Assembly: GCA_037200845.1 (NCBI GenBank)
Contig: JBBCGQ010000001.1
Span: 1,488,001-1,552,000, forward strand
DNA length: 64,000 nucleotides
Direction: 5' to 3'
Source: Bauldia sp.
GTDB taxonomy: Bacteria; Pseudomonadota; Alphaproteobacteria; Rhizobiales; Kaistiaceae
Shown: one piece after another, positions 7,341 to 16,115 of the stretch
Layout of the letters: every line of letters starts with the position of its first letter
Numbering within the stretch: the first letter of the stretch is position 1
Translations under genes and position numbers: made by a program
Notes under the pieces: generated by a model
The model's input: the letters and a program-made list of their open reading frames with translations, nothing else
The model's database searches: none
Told to the model about the DNA's origin: nothing

Positions 7341-8887
7341 ACCGCCCCCGTCAAAGCCAAGGCGGTTCCCGCCTGCGTCGTCACACCCGTGGCATACACC
7401 ACGATCTCGTTTTCCGTCATCGACTCGCCGCTCACTTCGCCGACGATCCTGCCGTGATGCATGACCAGGATGCGATGGCAGATGCCGATCAGCTCCTGCA
7501 TCTCCGACGAGATGACGATGACGGCTTTGCCCTTGGCCGCGAGCTCGGCGATGAATTTGTAGATCTGCTGCTTGGTGCCGATGTCGATGCCGCGCGTCGG
7601 CTCGTCGATGATGATCACCTCGGGATCGAGCAGCATCATCTTGGCGAGCAGCAGCTTCTGCTGGTTGCCGCCGGAAAGCTGCCCGGCGAGCATGTCGCGC
7701 CGCCCGGCGCGGATGTCGAACTCGCCGATCGCGGTGGTCAGCGCCGAATCTTCCTTGCCGCGGTCGATGAGCGGCCCGCGCACGAAATGCTGGAGCGCGG
7801 CGAGCGTCAGGTTGGTCGGCAGGTCGCGCGCGAGCAGCAGGCCTTTGCCCTTGCGGTCTTCCGACAGGTAGACGATGCCGACGCGCATCGAGTCGCGCAC
7901 GGTATGGAACGTCACCGGCTGCCCCTTGAAGCGAATCTCGCCGCGATGCGGGCGCAGCCCGACGACGCCTTCGAGCAGCTCCGTGCGCCCCGCGCCGATC
8001 AGCCCGGCGAAGCCCAGGATCTCGCCGGCCTTGATGCTGAACGAAGCGTCGCTGGCATAGCCCGGCACATCGACGGCGCGCACCTCGAGGATCGGCTCGC
8101 CGCTCACCTCCGGCGGGCGGTCGGGATAAAGATGCGACATGTCGCGGCCGACCATCAGCCGCGCCATCTCGATCGGCGTCAAGGTTGAGGCTTCGCGCGT
8201 CGCGATGTGCTTGCCGTCGCGCAGCACCGTGACGCGGTCGGCGATCGCGGCGACCTCGTTGAGGCGGTGCGAGATGTAGAGGACGGCGATGCCGCGGGCG
8301 CGCAGCTCGCGGATCACCTTGAGCAGCGCCTCGGTCTCGAACGGCGTCAGCGATGCCGTCGGTTCGTCGAAGATGGCGACGCGATGCGGCACATGGAGCG
8401 CCCGGGCGATCTGCACCAGTTGCCGCTGCGCGATCGACAGGCGCGACACGACGGTGGTCGGCTCGATGTCGGCGCCGAGTGCCGCGACGGCCTCGCGCGC
8501 CTGCCGGTTCATCTCGCGGTCGTTGAGGCTGATGCCGGCGGCGCGGATCTCGCGGCCCATGAATATGTTCTGCGCGACGGTGAGATGCGGCGCGAGCAGG
8601 ATCTCCTGGTGCACCAGAACGATGCCGCGTTTTTCGGCATCGACCGGTCCCGTGAACACGACATCGTGACCGTCGAGCAGGATGGTCCCGCGGCTGGGCG
8701 TCAGGTGCCCGGCGAGAATCTTCATCAGCGTCGACTTGCCGGCGCCGTTCTCGCCGACCACGGCGTGCACCTCGCCGGCCTTGAGGCCGACGGAAACGTC
8801 GCTCAAAACCTCGACCGGCCCGAAGGATTTCGAAAGATGCCGCGCCTCCAGCACAAAGGACGCGCTGCCGTCCGCTGACTCCGTCAT
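7337..8887 (-). CDS. Sugar ABC transporter ATP-binding protein with two nucleotide-binding domains
   Basis: The 516-residue protein has the tandem ATPase layout of RbsA/MglA. The first half carries Walker A 'GENGAGKSTLMK', signature 'LSIAQRQLVQIARAL' and Walker B 'VAIFDEPTA'. The second half has a degenerate P-loop 'GLIGAGRTELLEG', signature 'LSGGNQQKLLLAK' and 'VIIIDEPTRGID', as is normal in this family. It energises sugar import from the cytoplasmic face. It is the first gene of the importer operon, and no dedicated regulator gene lies beside it. Confidence 0.94.
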   Translation of the reverse strand: MTESADGSASFVLEARHLSKSFGPVEVLSDVSVGLKAGEVHAVVGENGAGKSTLMKILAGHLTPSRGTILLDGHDVVFTGPVDAEKRGIVLVHQEILLAPHLTVAQNIFMGREIRAAGISLNDREMNRQAREAVAALGADIEPTTVVSRLSIAQRQLVQIARALHVPHRVAIFDEPTASLTPFETEALLKVIRELRARGIAVLYISHRLNEVAAIADRVTVLRDGKHIATREASTLTPIEMARLMVGRDMSHLYPDRPPEVSGEPILEVRAVDVPGYASDASFSIKAGEILGFAGLIGAGRTELLEGVVGLRPHRGEIRFKGQPVTFHTVRDSMRVGIVYLSEDRKGKGLLLARDLPTNLTLAALQHFVRGPLIDRGKEDSALTTAIGEFDIRAGRRDMLAGQLSGGNQQKLLLAKMMLLDPEVIIIDEPTRGIDIGTKQQIYKFIAELAAKGKAVIVISSEMQELIGICHRILVMHHGRIVGEVSGESMTENEIVVYATGVTTQAGTALALTGAV

Positions 8888-8998
8888 TTCAGTCTTTTGT
8901 TTTCCCGATCCCTAGACGTGCCGGGGAAGCTAGCGTCCGCAGGGCGGTTCGGCAATTGAGGAACGTACCCGGAGGCGAAAATCCGGCAAGGATTTCAC

Positions 8999-9018
8999 TG
9001 GCATGGATATGCATGCCA
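8999..9018. promoter_or_regulatory. Short perfect inverted repeat upstream of importer operon
   Basis: TGGCATG and CATGCCA flank a 6-bp centre in the 132-bp gap between the acyltransferase stop and the ATPase start. There is no U-run on either strand, so it may be an operator for the sugar importer rather than a terminator. A LacI-family or other dimeric regulator encoded elsewhere would fit. The assignment is tentative. Confidence 0.35.
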
Positions 9019-9019
9019 A

Positions 9020-10102
9020 TCAGGATCGGGCGGTCGCGGCCGGAACGGCGGGGACGGATTCGCCGCCAGCCCGTTTTGCCAGGCCGCGCGCCATCAGCGG
9101 CGTCTCGATCCAGGTGTAGCTGAGCCTGGCAACGAGGATCGACAGGACATTGCCGGCGACGAGCGCCGTAACGCCGCCAACGAGGCTGCCGGAGAGGCCG
9201 ATGGCCGGCCATAGCGCCGCGAGCAGGATCAGCACCGGCGTATGCCACATGTAGAGCGAGTAGGAAGCGTCGCCGAAGTCGCGGAGCCACGCCGGCAGCA
9301 GCAGCGTGTTCGTCTGCTCCGCCGCGACGAGGCCATAGAGGATAGGGCCGGCCGGAATTCCCCAGACCAGGAAGCGTGTGCCCGAGAGGAGTATCGCGTC
9401 CGGCGACAGCGCGGCCGAGGCGGCCAGCAGGGCGACGCCGGCGACGATGGCCGTGCGCCAGCCGGCGCGAACGCCGGATGCGATCAGCGCTGCGATGCCG
9501 GCGCCGATGATGAATTCCAGCGCGATCCGGTCGAGCATGGATACGTCGCGGCCAAAGCCGGTCACCGCTTTCGCAACCAGCAAAAGCACGAACAGGATGG
9601 CCGCGATGACGAACGCCGACGCAAACCGGCGAGGGCCGAACAGCATGATCAACGCGACCGCGCCGTAAAAATAGATTTCGCGGGTCAGGGACCACGCGAT
9701 GACGTCTTCGGTCGGGTCGACGAGCAGCAGAAGCCGGGTCGGGTCGCGCAACACCGCCATCCAGTCGTGCGGAACGCCGGGTACCGCCGGCAGGATGAGC
9801 AACACCGCGAGCGTGATCCAGAACAGCGGATAGATTCGCACGGCGCGGTGGCGCAGGAAATCGATGGCGACACGCGCGGGCGACGGTCCGTTCTCCAGCC
9901 CGCGGCGGGCGACCACCACCATGATGAAGCCGCTGATCACGAAAAATATGTCGACGCCCATGTGTCCGACGTGGCGCATGGCCCACATGGCGGAGGCAAG
10001 CGACGGCTCGGCGCCCGCGGCGAAATTGCACGCGTGTGCGAAGAGCACGAGTGAGGCGGCGACCGCCCGCAGCGCCTGGATATTCTGGAACCGATAGGGC
10101 AT
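9020..10102 (-). CDS. Acyltransferase 3 family membrane protein, ExoZ-like
   Basis: The 360-residue integral membrane protein opens with 'IQALRAVAASLVLFAHA' and has 'GHMGVDIFFVISGFIMV', both hallmarks of the Acyl_transf_3/OafA family, whose key residues are the Arg and His seen here. 'GDASYSLYMWHTPVL' near residue 290 is a further family motif. About ten membrane helices are apparent. Members such as ExoZ O-acetylate exopolysaccharide or LPS O-antigen. No polysaccharide genes adjoin it, so the acceptor is unknown. It is transcribed away from the tRNA promoter region. Confidence 0.9.
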   Translation of the reverse strand: MPYRFQNIQALRAVAASLVLFAHACNFAAGAEPSLASAMWAMRHVGHMGVDIFFVISGFIMVVVARRGLENGPSPARVAIDFLRHRAVRIYPLFWITLAVLLILPAVPGVPHDWMAVLRDPTRLLLLVDPTEDVIAWSLTREIYFYGAVALIMLFGPRRFASAFVIAAILFVLLLVAKAVTGFGRDVSMLDRIALEFIIGAGIAALIASGVRAGWRTAIVAGVALLAASAALSPDAILLSGTRFLVWGIPAGPILYGLVAAEQTNTLLLPAWLRDFGDASYSLYMWHTPVLILLAALWPAIGLSGSLVGGVTALVAGNVLSILVARLSYTWIETPLMARGLAKRAGGESVPAVPAATARS

Positions 10103-10201
10103 CTGCGTCGCCTCGCGGCTGCCGTCTCGAGAGGCACGCTGAGCGATGCCCGGATGGCGCGAAGCATACCGCCGGGATCGTTAAAGCATCGTGGCCGCGC
10201 C

Positions 10202-10230
10202 TTGACTTGGGTTCGGCCGGTACCTTAATT
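10202..10230 (+). promoter_or_regulatory. Putative sigma-70 promoter of the tRNA-Val locus
   Basis: TTGACT (10202-10207) and TTAATT (10225-10230) are separated by 17 bp and lie about 30 bp before the first base of the split tRNA gene. Because the element is inserted downstream of it, this host promoter would now read through the 5' tRNA remnant into the element-borne intact tRNA-Val at 10371. Confidence 0.6.
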
Positions 10231-10260
10231 GGCCGCACTTCCGGCCTTTCAAGGCCGCGA

Positions 10261-10297
10261 GGGCGCGTAGCTCAGCGGGAGAGCACACCCTTCACAC
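10261..10297 (+). pseudogene. 5' half of host tRNA-Val(CAC), split in the anticodon loop (attL)
   Basis: These 37 bases contain the acceptor 5' strand GGGCGCG, a D arm, the anticodon-stem 5' strand CACCC and the complete 7-nt anticodon loop TTCACAC. The sequence after the loop does not continue a tRNA. The missing half is at 25627-25671: its anticodon-stem strand GGGTG and acceptor strand CGCGCCC pair perfectly with this half. I therefore read this as the left end of an insertion that broke one tRNA gene. The loop sequence TTCACAC is the only identity shared by the two junctions. Confidence 0.9.
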
Positions 10298-10342
10298 CGG
10301 AGAGCCCTTCCCTTTCAGGGCAACGGTTTGTAGTAGGGTGAT

Positions 10343-10357
10343 AGGTTCAAATGAACC
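10343..10357. repeat. Left copy of 15-bp palindromic end repeat
   Basis: AGGTTCAAATGAACC, itself a near-perfect palindrome (GGTTCA/TGAACC), is 45 bp inside the left core. Its exact reverse complement lies at 25517-25531 near the right end. Matching positions at both ends suggest arm-type binding sites for the integrase or an accessory factor. Confidence 0.6.
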
Positions 10358-10370
10358 CATTGACGGTTTC

Positions 10371-10445
10371 GGGCGATTAGCTCAGCGGGAGAGCGTCCCC
10401 TTCACACGGGGAAGGTCACAGGTTCAATCCCTGTATCGCCCACCA
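10371..10445 (+). tRNA. tRNA-Val(CAC), complete, carried by the element
   Basis: The sequence folds as a perfect cloverleaf. It has a 7-bp acceptor (GGGCGAT/ATCGCCC), a D arm GCTC/GAGC, a 5-bp anticodon stem TCCCC/GGGGA around loop TTCACAC, and a T arm ACAGG-TTCAATC-CCTGT, and CCA is encoded at 10443-10445. The anticodon CAC reads GUG. Compared with the broken host copy it differs in the acceptor and anticodon stems by compensating pairs, so it is a separate, functional-looking gene rather than a duplicated fragment. It lies inside the element and downstream of the old host promoter, as expected for a replacement of the disrupted tRNA. Confidence 0.95.
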
Positions 10446-10449
10446 TTCC

Positions 10450-10686
10450 CTAGGCGGCCGACTTTGGGAACCGCGTTGAAGGATTGAATGGCTCCCGCCA
10501 CACCGACACACCGGGCGCCAACTTTGTTACTTCGCGTCCCTCCAACTGGAACCGATGAAACGCCGCGTCGGCGTCGCGCCGTAGGTCTTCCTTCGACGGA
10601 ACATCACGCGGCGGCATAGCTACGGGTGCGCGCGCTCTAGCGCGGCTGTATTTCTCACGCGCTGCCAAAAGACTTTTGCGGCTCAT
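10450..10686 (-). CDS. Small hypothetical element protein
   Basis: A 78-residue basic protein, not recognised. The ATG at 10686 is preceded by AAGGGAG at suitable spacing, and the gene starts 12 bp after the tape-measure stop, so it is likely co-transcribed. Composition is rich in Arg and Ala (LLAAREKYSRARARAP), and no membrane segment is visible. Its place after the tape measure would suit a minor tail or tail-assembly component, but there is no direct evidence. Confidence 0.6.
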   Translation of the reverse strand: MSRKSLLAAREKYSRARARAPVAMPPRDVPSKEDLRRDADAAFHRFQLEGREVTKLAPGVSVWREPFNPSTRFPKSAA

Positions 10687-10697
10687 TTTCGACTCCC

Positions 10698-13600
10698 TTA
10701 CTCATACGCGGCGCGGTGAACGCGCTCTTGCAGCTTCCGACCGATCTGTTTTTGTGAACGGCCAAAAGAAGCCGCGTCGGTTGCCATGATCGTGATCGGC
10801 ATATTGATGATCGCGCGACCGCTGCCGCCGTTGCGTCCGCCTTCAACCGGGATAGCGCCGCCGCGTGTGAGCGGAACAACAGCCTCGTTATCGTGAAGCA
10901 TGGCCGGGCCGGCGCCCTTGGTAAGCCCGCCCGTGTCGAATGCCGGCAACGTGGCCAGCCACGACGACAAGCCGCCGCCACCGCCGCCGATCATGCCGGC
11001 GCCGATCTGCGATAGCGCTGGGATTGCGGATTGCGTGAGTGTCGAGGCAAGCGAGCCCATGCCGCCCGCAGACAGTTGGGCGGCGTTCGCTGCCGCAGTC
11101 ATGGCGCCGGTAAGCTGGCCCGTCGATTGGCTGAACTGGTTGAAGATATCCTGCGAGAACGACAGACGCGTGCCTTGGCTGGCATCGCCGTAGCGCTCAA
11201 ACATCTTCATTGCCGAGTTGGCGGACGAAAGATCATTCGCGCCAAAGAGCGCGCTGCCGGCACGTGACTCCGAGCCGCGCAATTCCGAAAGCAGGAAGTC
11301 GAGTTGCGACTTCGCATCAGGCGTTGTGCTACCGGCGAAGCCGCGAAGCGACGCTAGCCGGTCGCCGTTCCACTGCCCCAGGCCGAACGACGATCCGCCG
11401 TCGCCCCAGATATTCGGATTGAAGGAAGATTCCTGTTTCAGATTGCCCAATACGGCGGACGCGGCAACGTCGCTAAGCCCGGCGCTGCGGAGGTAGCTGA
11501 ACGCGGCGGCAGGATTTAGTCGCCCATTTGCACCTGTCAGATTGGACGCGGCGTTAAGCGCCGGAAACGCGTCCATGAACGATCCGGAAAAAGAGCCGGA
11601 CGGAACAATTGGGTAGCTGCCCGGAATCATCTTCGTTACGCCGGCACTATTCGCAGCCGCCGCGAAGTCGCTGCCGATGCCGCCAGCAAACGCGACGCTG
11701 CCCGCATACACATTCACAACCGGCGTGCTGATCGCGTTTGGCACGATGCCGACTGGAGGCGTTGCCGCGCTCACGCGGCTGGCGTTCGCTAACGCAGCCG
11801 TTAGGCTCGCGGCGCCGCCGCCAAAGCCTGCCAGCGCGTCCTTCAGCCACGATTGGATCACTGCCTTCGCGAGATCGTGCAGGATTGATTGCGCCAAGCT
11901 AGCGAAGTCGGCTTTGCCCTTCGTCACCACGTCCGCGAGTGCGTTCGACAATCCTTCAACGCCGTTCTTTTCGGCGTCGTTGATGCTGGTTTTGAAATCC
12001 TTCGCCGACGCGGACCATTGAGCGAAGCCGTTCGATCCGCCGTGCTGCATGTCGAGCATGGCCGCATCAAGCTGGCGCAGTGCTGCAATCTGATCGGCGG
12101 TAAGATCGACGCCGGCTTTTAGAAGGTCGTTCTTTTGCTGGAGTAGCTTGTTCTCGACTTCGCGGCTGTCGCCCGTCAGCGCAAGCACGTCCGCTTCCTC
12201 GCGCATCGACTTAACCAGTGCTGCGAACGGATCGCGCTCCGCGAGGGTTGAAGCTGCGAGCCTGCCGGCAATTGCGCGCTCTTGGTCCGCGCTGATTTGT
12301 TTCGCCGCCACAAGTTGATGAAGAAGGTCTAGCTGCTCACGATACGCTCTCGTCGCCTTACCAATTGGATCAGCGCGATCAAGCAATGACTGTTGCTTAG
12401 TGGTGAGCGCATCGGCGTCTGCCTGCAACGCGGCAGCACGCGCGGCGCGGGCGGCGTTGGCATCGTATTGGCTGCCAAGGTCGGCTTGCTTGGCCGCGAA
12501 TGCGTCAGCGGCCTTCGATGCTTCGGCAAAAGCATCAGTGATTTCTTTGACGCCGGGCAAGCCTGACAAGTTCGATGCGCCGGCAGACAGTGCGCCGTTG
12601 ATATCGTCATTGAGTTTCTTGAGGATGCCGCCGATATCGAGCGCATCGGCAGCGGCGCCGACAACTTTCTTGAAGTCGTCAAAGCCGAAGCCCGGCACGC
12701 CGATCTTCTTTAGACCTTCACCGACGACAAGAAGGCCGGCCGTGGCAGCGGCAGGGATAATCAGGACGCGCGCCAACGTGGCCGCGAGTTCAGCGTTCAA
12801 CGCGACGAAGCCGGCAGTGAGCACGCCGACGCCAACGGCAAGGGTCCGGAACTTCGGATCAGCCGAAGCAGCGAGCGCGGCCGATGCGCCAAGCAACAGG
12901 AACGATGGCGACAGCCGCGAGAGGATCGAAGCCACTGATTGCAGGGCCAGGAACGACGCGAGCGCGCCACCGAAGCGCAGGATGCCGTCTACATGCTGGA
13001 GCGCGACCGACCCGAGCGCGGCAACTGCCACCGCGATTGTCCGGAAGCCGCCGCCGATGCGCTGCGCTAGGCCGTCAAGTTCATTGGCGGGAAGTGCCGT
13101 GCGAAGCGTCTGAGCGAAGGCGGCAATGCCGGAGTTGACGCCCGCGCCGTATGTCGTCTGCTGGAATTCGGTGAAAGCGTTCTGGAGCAAGAGCATCTGA
13201 GCGCGCGACTGCGCTAGAGCGGCTGGAACGCGGCCGGCGTAAAATTTCGGCGACAAGACGAGCAAACGGCAAGACGGAAGACGATGGCACCTTGCCGGCG
13301 CGCATCAGCTTGTCGAGTTCGGCGGTGCTCTTGCCAATGGATTGCGCGAAGAGTTCGAAGGCGCCGGGAAGGTACTGCGCCAACTGACGGCGAAGCTCTT
13401 CCGCCATAACCCTATTCTTGTTGTAGATTTGCTCAATCGCCAAGAACGCCTTGGATTGAGACTCAGAGTCGAGACCGAGCACGCTGAAGGCGGTAGCGAA
13501 GCTACGGAAGATTTCCTGAGTCTCTTTGACCGAGACGCCAGACAGCCGAGCCGAGACGGCGAACTTGCCGAAAGACGTTTGCGCGTCGGCAAGCCCGATA

Positions 13601-14328
13601 GGCAGTTCGCGCGTTAGCGTGTTGATGAATGATTTGTCAGACGCGAATTCGTCGGCGGATGTGGCGACGGCAAGAATGGTCTTTTGAAATGTGAAGAGTG
13701 CGGCGCCCGCGTCCGTGATGCCGCTGATAAAGCGCCTCGCTTGAAACGCGGCCATCGACACGCCGAATAGGCCGAGCAACTGGTTTGTAGACGCCAGCGT
13801 GCCATTGAACGCTGTCAGTGCTCCCGCTTCCGTAGCTACGCCACCGCGACTACCGCCGACATTGCCGGTGCGGATGCTGCCGACCGAAAATCCTCGAAGG
13901 CGATTGAGCGCGTTCGCCATAGCGGCAACGCGTGAAGGCGATCCGGTCTCTAGCGTCCTTATCAGCGTGCCAAGATTCCGGACGGCCGCGATTGATGGTG
14001 CTCGGAACGCCGATGCGGCGGTGGTGACCGATGCCAGTGCGGCGCCTGTGCTGGGATTGATGCGCGCGCTTGAAAGCGCCTTGCAAGTGCGGAAAAATTC
14101 GACACGGCGGCCTTGCTTGGCCCGGCGACACTAAATGCTTTCGACAGGTTCGCGCCTGATGCTGAGGCAGCCGTGCGAGCGAGCGCTGAGAATGTCGCTT
14201 GCGCCGATCTGTCGAACGCCGCCAGCGATGCAGCCGAGCGACCTAGCGCGCGGTCAAGAGAGGCAAGCCCGGACTCCGCACGCGATGCGTCTACGCCCAA
14301 TAGCAATTCCGTGTTGGTCGTCAGCCAT
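10698..14328 (-). pseudogene. Phage tail tape-measure protein with tail-lysozyme domain, frameshifted
   Basis: Three frames together give about 1,200 residues of one tape-measure protein. The N-terminal segment has the tape-measure start ('NTELLLGVDAS' then Ala-rich helices). The middle shows the conserved tape-measure domain ('RELPIGLADAQTSFGKFAVSA', 'IYNKNRVMAEELRRQL', 'LMRAGKVPSSS'). The long C-terminal frame (10698-13265, intact) carries hydrophobic segments and a phage tail lysozyme-like domain (FSYLRSAGLSDVAASAVLGN, KQESSFNPNIWG, GLGQWNGDR). Frames change near 14,066 (GCGCGCGC run), 13,243 (AAAATTT run) and probably right after the ATG near 14,322. The tape measure sets tail length in siphophages. 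As written the gene could not make full-length protein. The changes are either decay or sequencing errors. Confidence 0.85.
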
Positions 14329-14500
14329 CGAAGAAATTCCGAGAGGAAAAGGGCACCGGCCGTGCGCGTGAGGGCGCCAACGGGAAGCGTGCCGAGCGTG
14401 CCCGGCGCGGTGTGTTCTGATGTCGGAGAAGCACACATTATAGCACGGAGGCTATATCGCAGCCTAGATATAAGTACGCGCGGCCATCTATTCGATATAG

Positions 14501-14564
14501 AACTTAGGCAAATCGGCACCAAAGCAGATTATGCCGGCGTGTGTGGCGCGTATTTGCCTAACTT
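14501..14564. promoter_or_regulatory. Inverted pair of ATTTGCCTAA-type motifs in divergent control region
   Basis: AACTTAGGCAAAT (14501-14513) and ATTTGCCTAACTT (14552-14564) face each other in the 350-bp AT-rich gap between the leftward tape-measure gene and the rightward small-gene operon. The same motif recurs at 16631-16643 and, slightly altered, at 24253-24265, always in gaps between element genes. It may be an operator for an element repressor or a shared promoter component. Apart from this the gap 14329-14680 holds no gene I can support. Confidence 0.5.
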
Positions 14565-14680
14565 CTTGAGCCGTGACACTCATCTAATCTTGCATTTCCT
14601 TCCAACATCTTCTATCATGCGCGTTATTGGCACCACGTCGGGGACGTGTGCCGACCCCCCCCCATTTCGGAAACAATGCG

Positions 14681-14857
14681 ATGAAGAAGAAACCGCTCCG
14701 CTCGGTTGCCTATGGCTTTTGGCTGACGCCGGCTGAACTGCGCACCATCAAACTCGCCGCCGCGCACAACGACGAAAGCGCCAGCGCGTGGGGCCGGAGA
14801 ATTCTGCTCCCGCTGGCCGAAGCATTACTGGCGAAGAAGAATGTCGCGGTCAGCTAA
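14681..14857 (+). CDS. Small hypothetical element protein, possibly ribbon-helix-helix-like
   Basis: A 58-residue protein, first gene of a rightward operon of short overlapping genes. 'GFWLTPAELRTIKLAAAHNDES' followed by 'WGRRILLPLAEALL' has the strand-helix-helix outline of small plasmid or phage DNA-binding proteins, but the match is only by eye. The ATG at 14681 is chosen because homologous-looking sequence starts there and it follows the long intergenic control region. An upstream in-frame start at 14627 would cross a C run and low-quality sequence. Confidence 0.55.
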   Translation: MKKKPLRSVAYGFWLTPAELRTIKLAAAHNDESASAWGRRILLPLAEALLAKKNVAVS

Positions 14858-15035
14858 GAAGCGCCCTATCAGCGCTGCAACGGTCGCAGTGCTGGAGGCG
14901 CACGCGCGCGTCATGTCGCTGATGTCCGAAGGGCGACCGCTGACGCATGCCGACCGCGCCATCCTGCTTGGCGGTGACACGATTGCCAGCAAGCTACTCG
15001 CCGAGGCGCGCGGGCGCCGCAAGGCGAAGCCGTGA
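14841..15035 (+). CDS. Small hypothetical element protein
   Basis: A 64-residue basic protein, not recognised. It overlaps the end of the preceding gene by 17 bp, typical of tightly packed phage operons. Predicted to be mostly helical ('ATVAVLEAHARVMSLMSE', 'ADRAILLGGDTIASKLLAEAR') with a Lys/Arg-rich tail, it may bind nucleic acid. No membrane segment or cysteine is present. Confidence 0.55.
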   Translation: MSRSAKKRPISAATVAVLEAHARVMSLMSEGRPLTHADRAILLGGDTIASKLLAEARGRRKAKP

Positions 15036-15039
15036 TCGT

Positions 15040-15412
15040 ATGAGCGCCCGGCGAGTCTTAGTCGCAAAGTTCGCGAGCGAACTTTCGATCCGGCGTCGTG
15101 CCGAAGCCGAATGGTCGCCGCGTGAACGCGAGACGGTGAGTGAAGTCGCCGCCATTCGGCGACGTGTCGATGAACTGCGCAGCCGTGATCCTGCCGCGCT
15201 TACCGATGCCGAGTGCTGGACCGTCGAGGCATTGGATGAAGCCGAGCGAGAAGACCGACTCGCTGCCGAGAGAGAACGCGCAGAGACAAGCGCGACCAGA
15301 CATCGGCACGCGTGGGCGCGCGGTGGCGGCGCAAAGCCATCGCACCGCGCGCAACATGAAACGATTGGAGGCGCTGCCGGTGGAACCGCCGACAAGCAGC
15401 ACTCAACGATAA
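15040..15412 (+). CDS. Hypothetical charged helical element protein, 3' end uncertain
   Basis: From the ATG at 15040 about 90 residues are clearly protein-like and highly charged, probably a helix bundle ('SEVAAIRRRVDELRSRD', 'VEALDEAEREDRLAAERERAE'). The frame then stays open to 15633 with poorer composition. A one-base change near 15,320 would instead end it at 15412 with a plausible tail. I give the shorter end because the next gene starts at 15472 with its own strong ribosome site. The function is unknown, and only the start and first 270 bp are confident. Confidence 0.45.
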
Positions 15413-15471
15413 CCCAATTCTACGGGCCAAGTGGCAACAGCACTTGGCGCGCCAACGCAAAGGAGCAGGAC

Positions 15472-15946
15472 ATGACTTTGAGTAATCTCGAATTGAAGCT
15501 TGGAGAGACAGAAATCCAACGGCTTCGCGGCCATAAGTGGCGCCGCGCTGGGGAATGCGATTGGCGCACACAAGCTGACCGCACAAGAACGCATTGCCCT
15601 CGCCGACGTTCTGAAGAAACCCGCGTCTCCTGAAGTTGGCGCGCCAGCATCGCAAGATGCCAAGCGTCAAAACGCGACGCCAGAGAACTTGCAGTGGCTG
15701 CGATACATGGAGCAACTTTCCGATAGCGACTTCGCGTCCCAGCGCGCCGAATTGCGTGCCATGTTCAGCGACCTCGGCGGCAAGCGCGGCGCGAACGTCG
15801 GTTCCGGCTTCGACCGGCATGCCGAGATACGCCGCCTGCGGGAAATGATCCTGCAACTGGACGCCGAGAAAAAATACGCCGACGCCGGAATCTTACAAGC
15901 ACGCGTCTTTGCGCTGTCCTCGCTGGAGGAAATCGCAAATGGCTGA
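15472..15946 (+). pseudogene. Hypothetical element gene, apparently frameshifted
   Basis: The ATG at 15472 has a strong AAGGAG site 8 bases upstream. Translation begins 'MTLSNLELKLGETEI', but coding character then switches to the +1 frame ('GFAAISGAALGNAIGAHKLTAQERIALADVL', about 15515 on). That frame runs to 15946 and ends in an overlap with the next start (ATGGCTGA), which supports its reality. The combined product would be about 155 residues, helical, including a charged region near the end ('IRRLREMILQLDAEKKYADAG'). I do not recognise the family. Confidence 0.5.
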
Positions 15947-16115
15947 GAACCCAGAACAGCGAGCCACCCGCTACGCGAAGTTCGTTTCCTACATGCGTTC
16001 CCTTTCGCCTGATGCGTTTGATCGCGAATGGCGTGGCCTATCGACAGAACTGAAACGCGTCTACCTCGCGGCACGAGAGCGAGAAGGGGCTGACATCGGA
16101 CGCGTAGAGCCATGA
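15939..16115 (+). CDS. Small hypothetical element protein
   Basis: A 58-residue protein whose ATG overlaps the preceding stop by 8 bp and follows GGAGGAA, so translation is coupled. It is charged and helical ('EQRATRYAKFVSYMRSLSPDAF', 'LKRVYLAAREREG'), with no motif I recognise. The stop overlaps the next start as ATGA. Confidence 0.6.
   Translation: MAENPEQRATRYAKFVSYMRSLSPDAFDREWRGLSTELKRVYLAAREREGADIGRVEP

Noticed and set aside
10371-10445. Interpretation of the intact tRNA-Val as part of a host tandem tRNA array
   Set aside because: Its acceptor stem does not match the 3' half at 25661, whereas the left half at 10261 does; removing the DNA between the two loops deletes this tRNA, so it belongs to the element.
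13230-13270. Programmed -1 frameshift in the tape-measure gene at AAAATTT
   Set aside because: Known programmed shifts are in the tail-assembly chaperone genes, not in the tape measure; the heptamer is not in the right frame for slippage, and many other indels occur in the same region.
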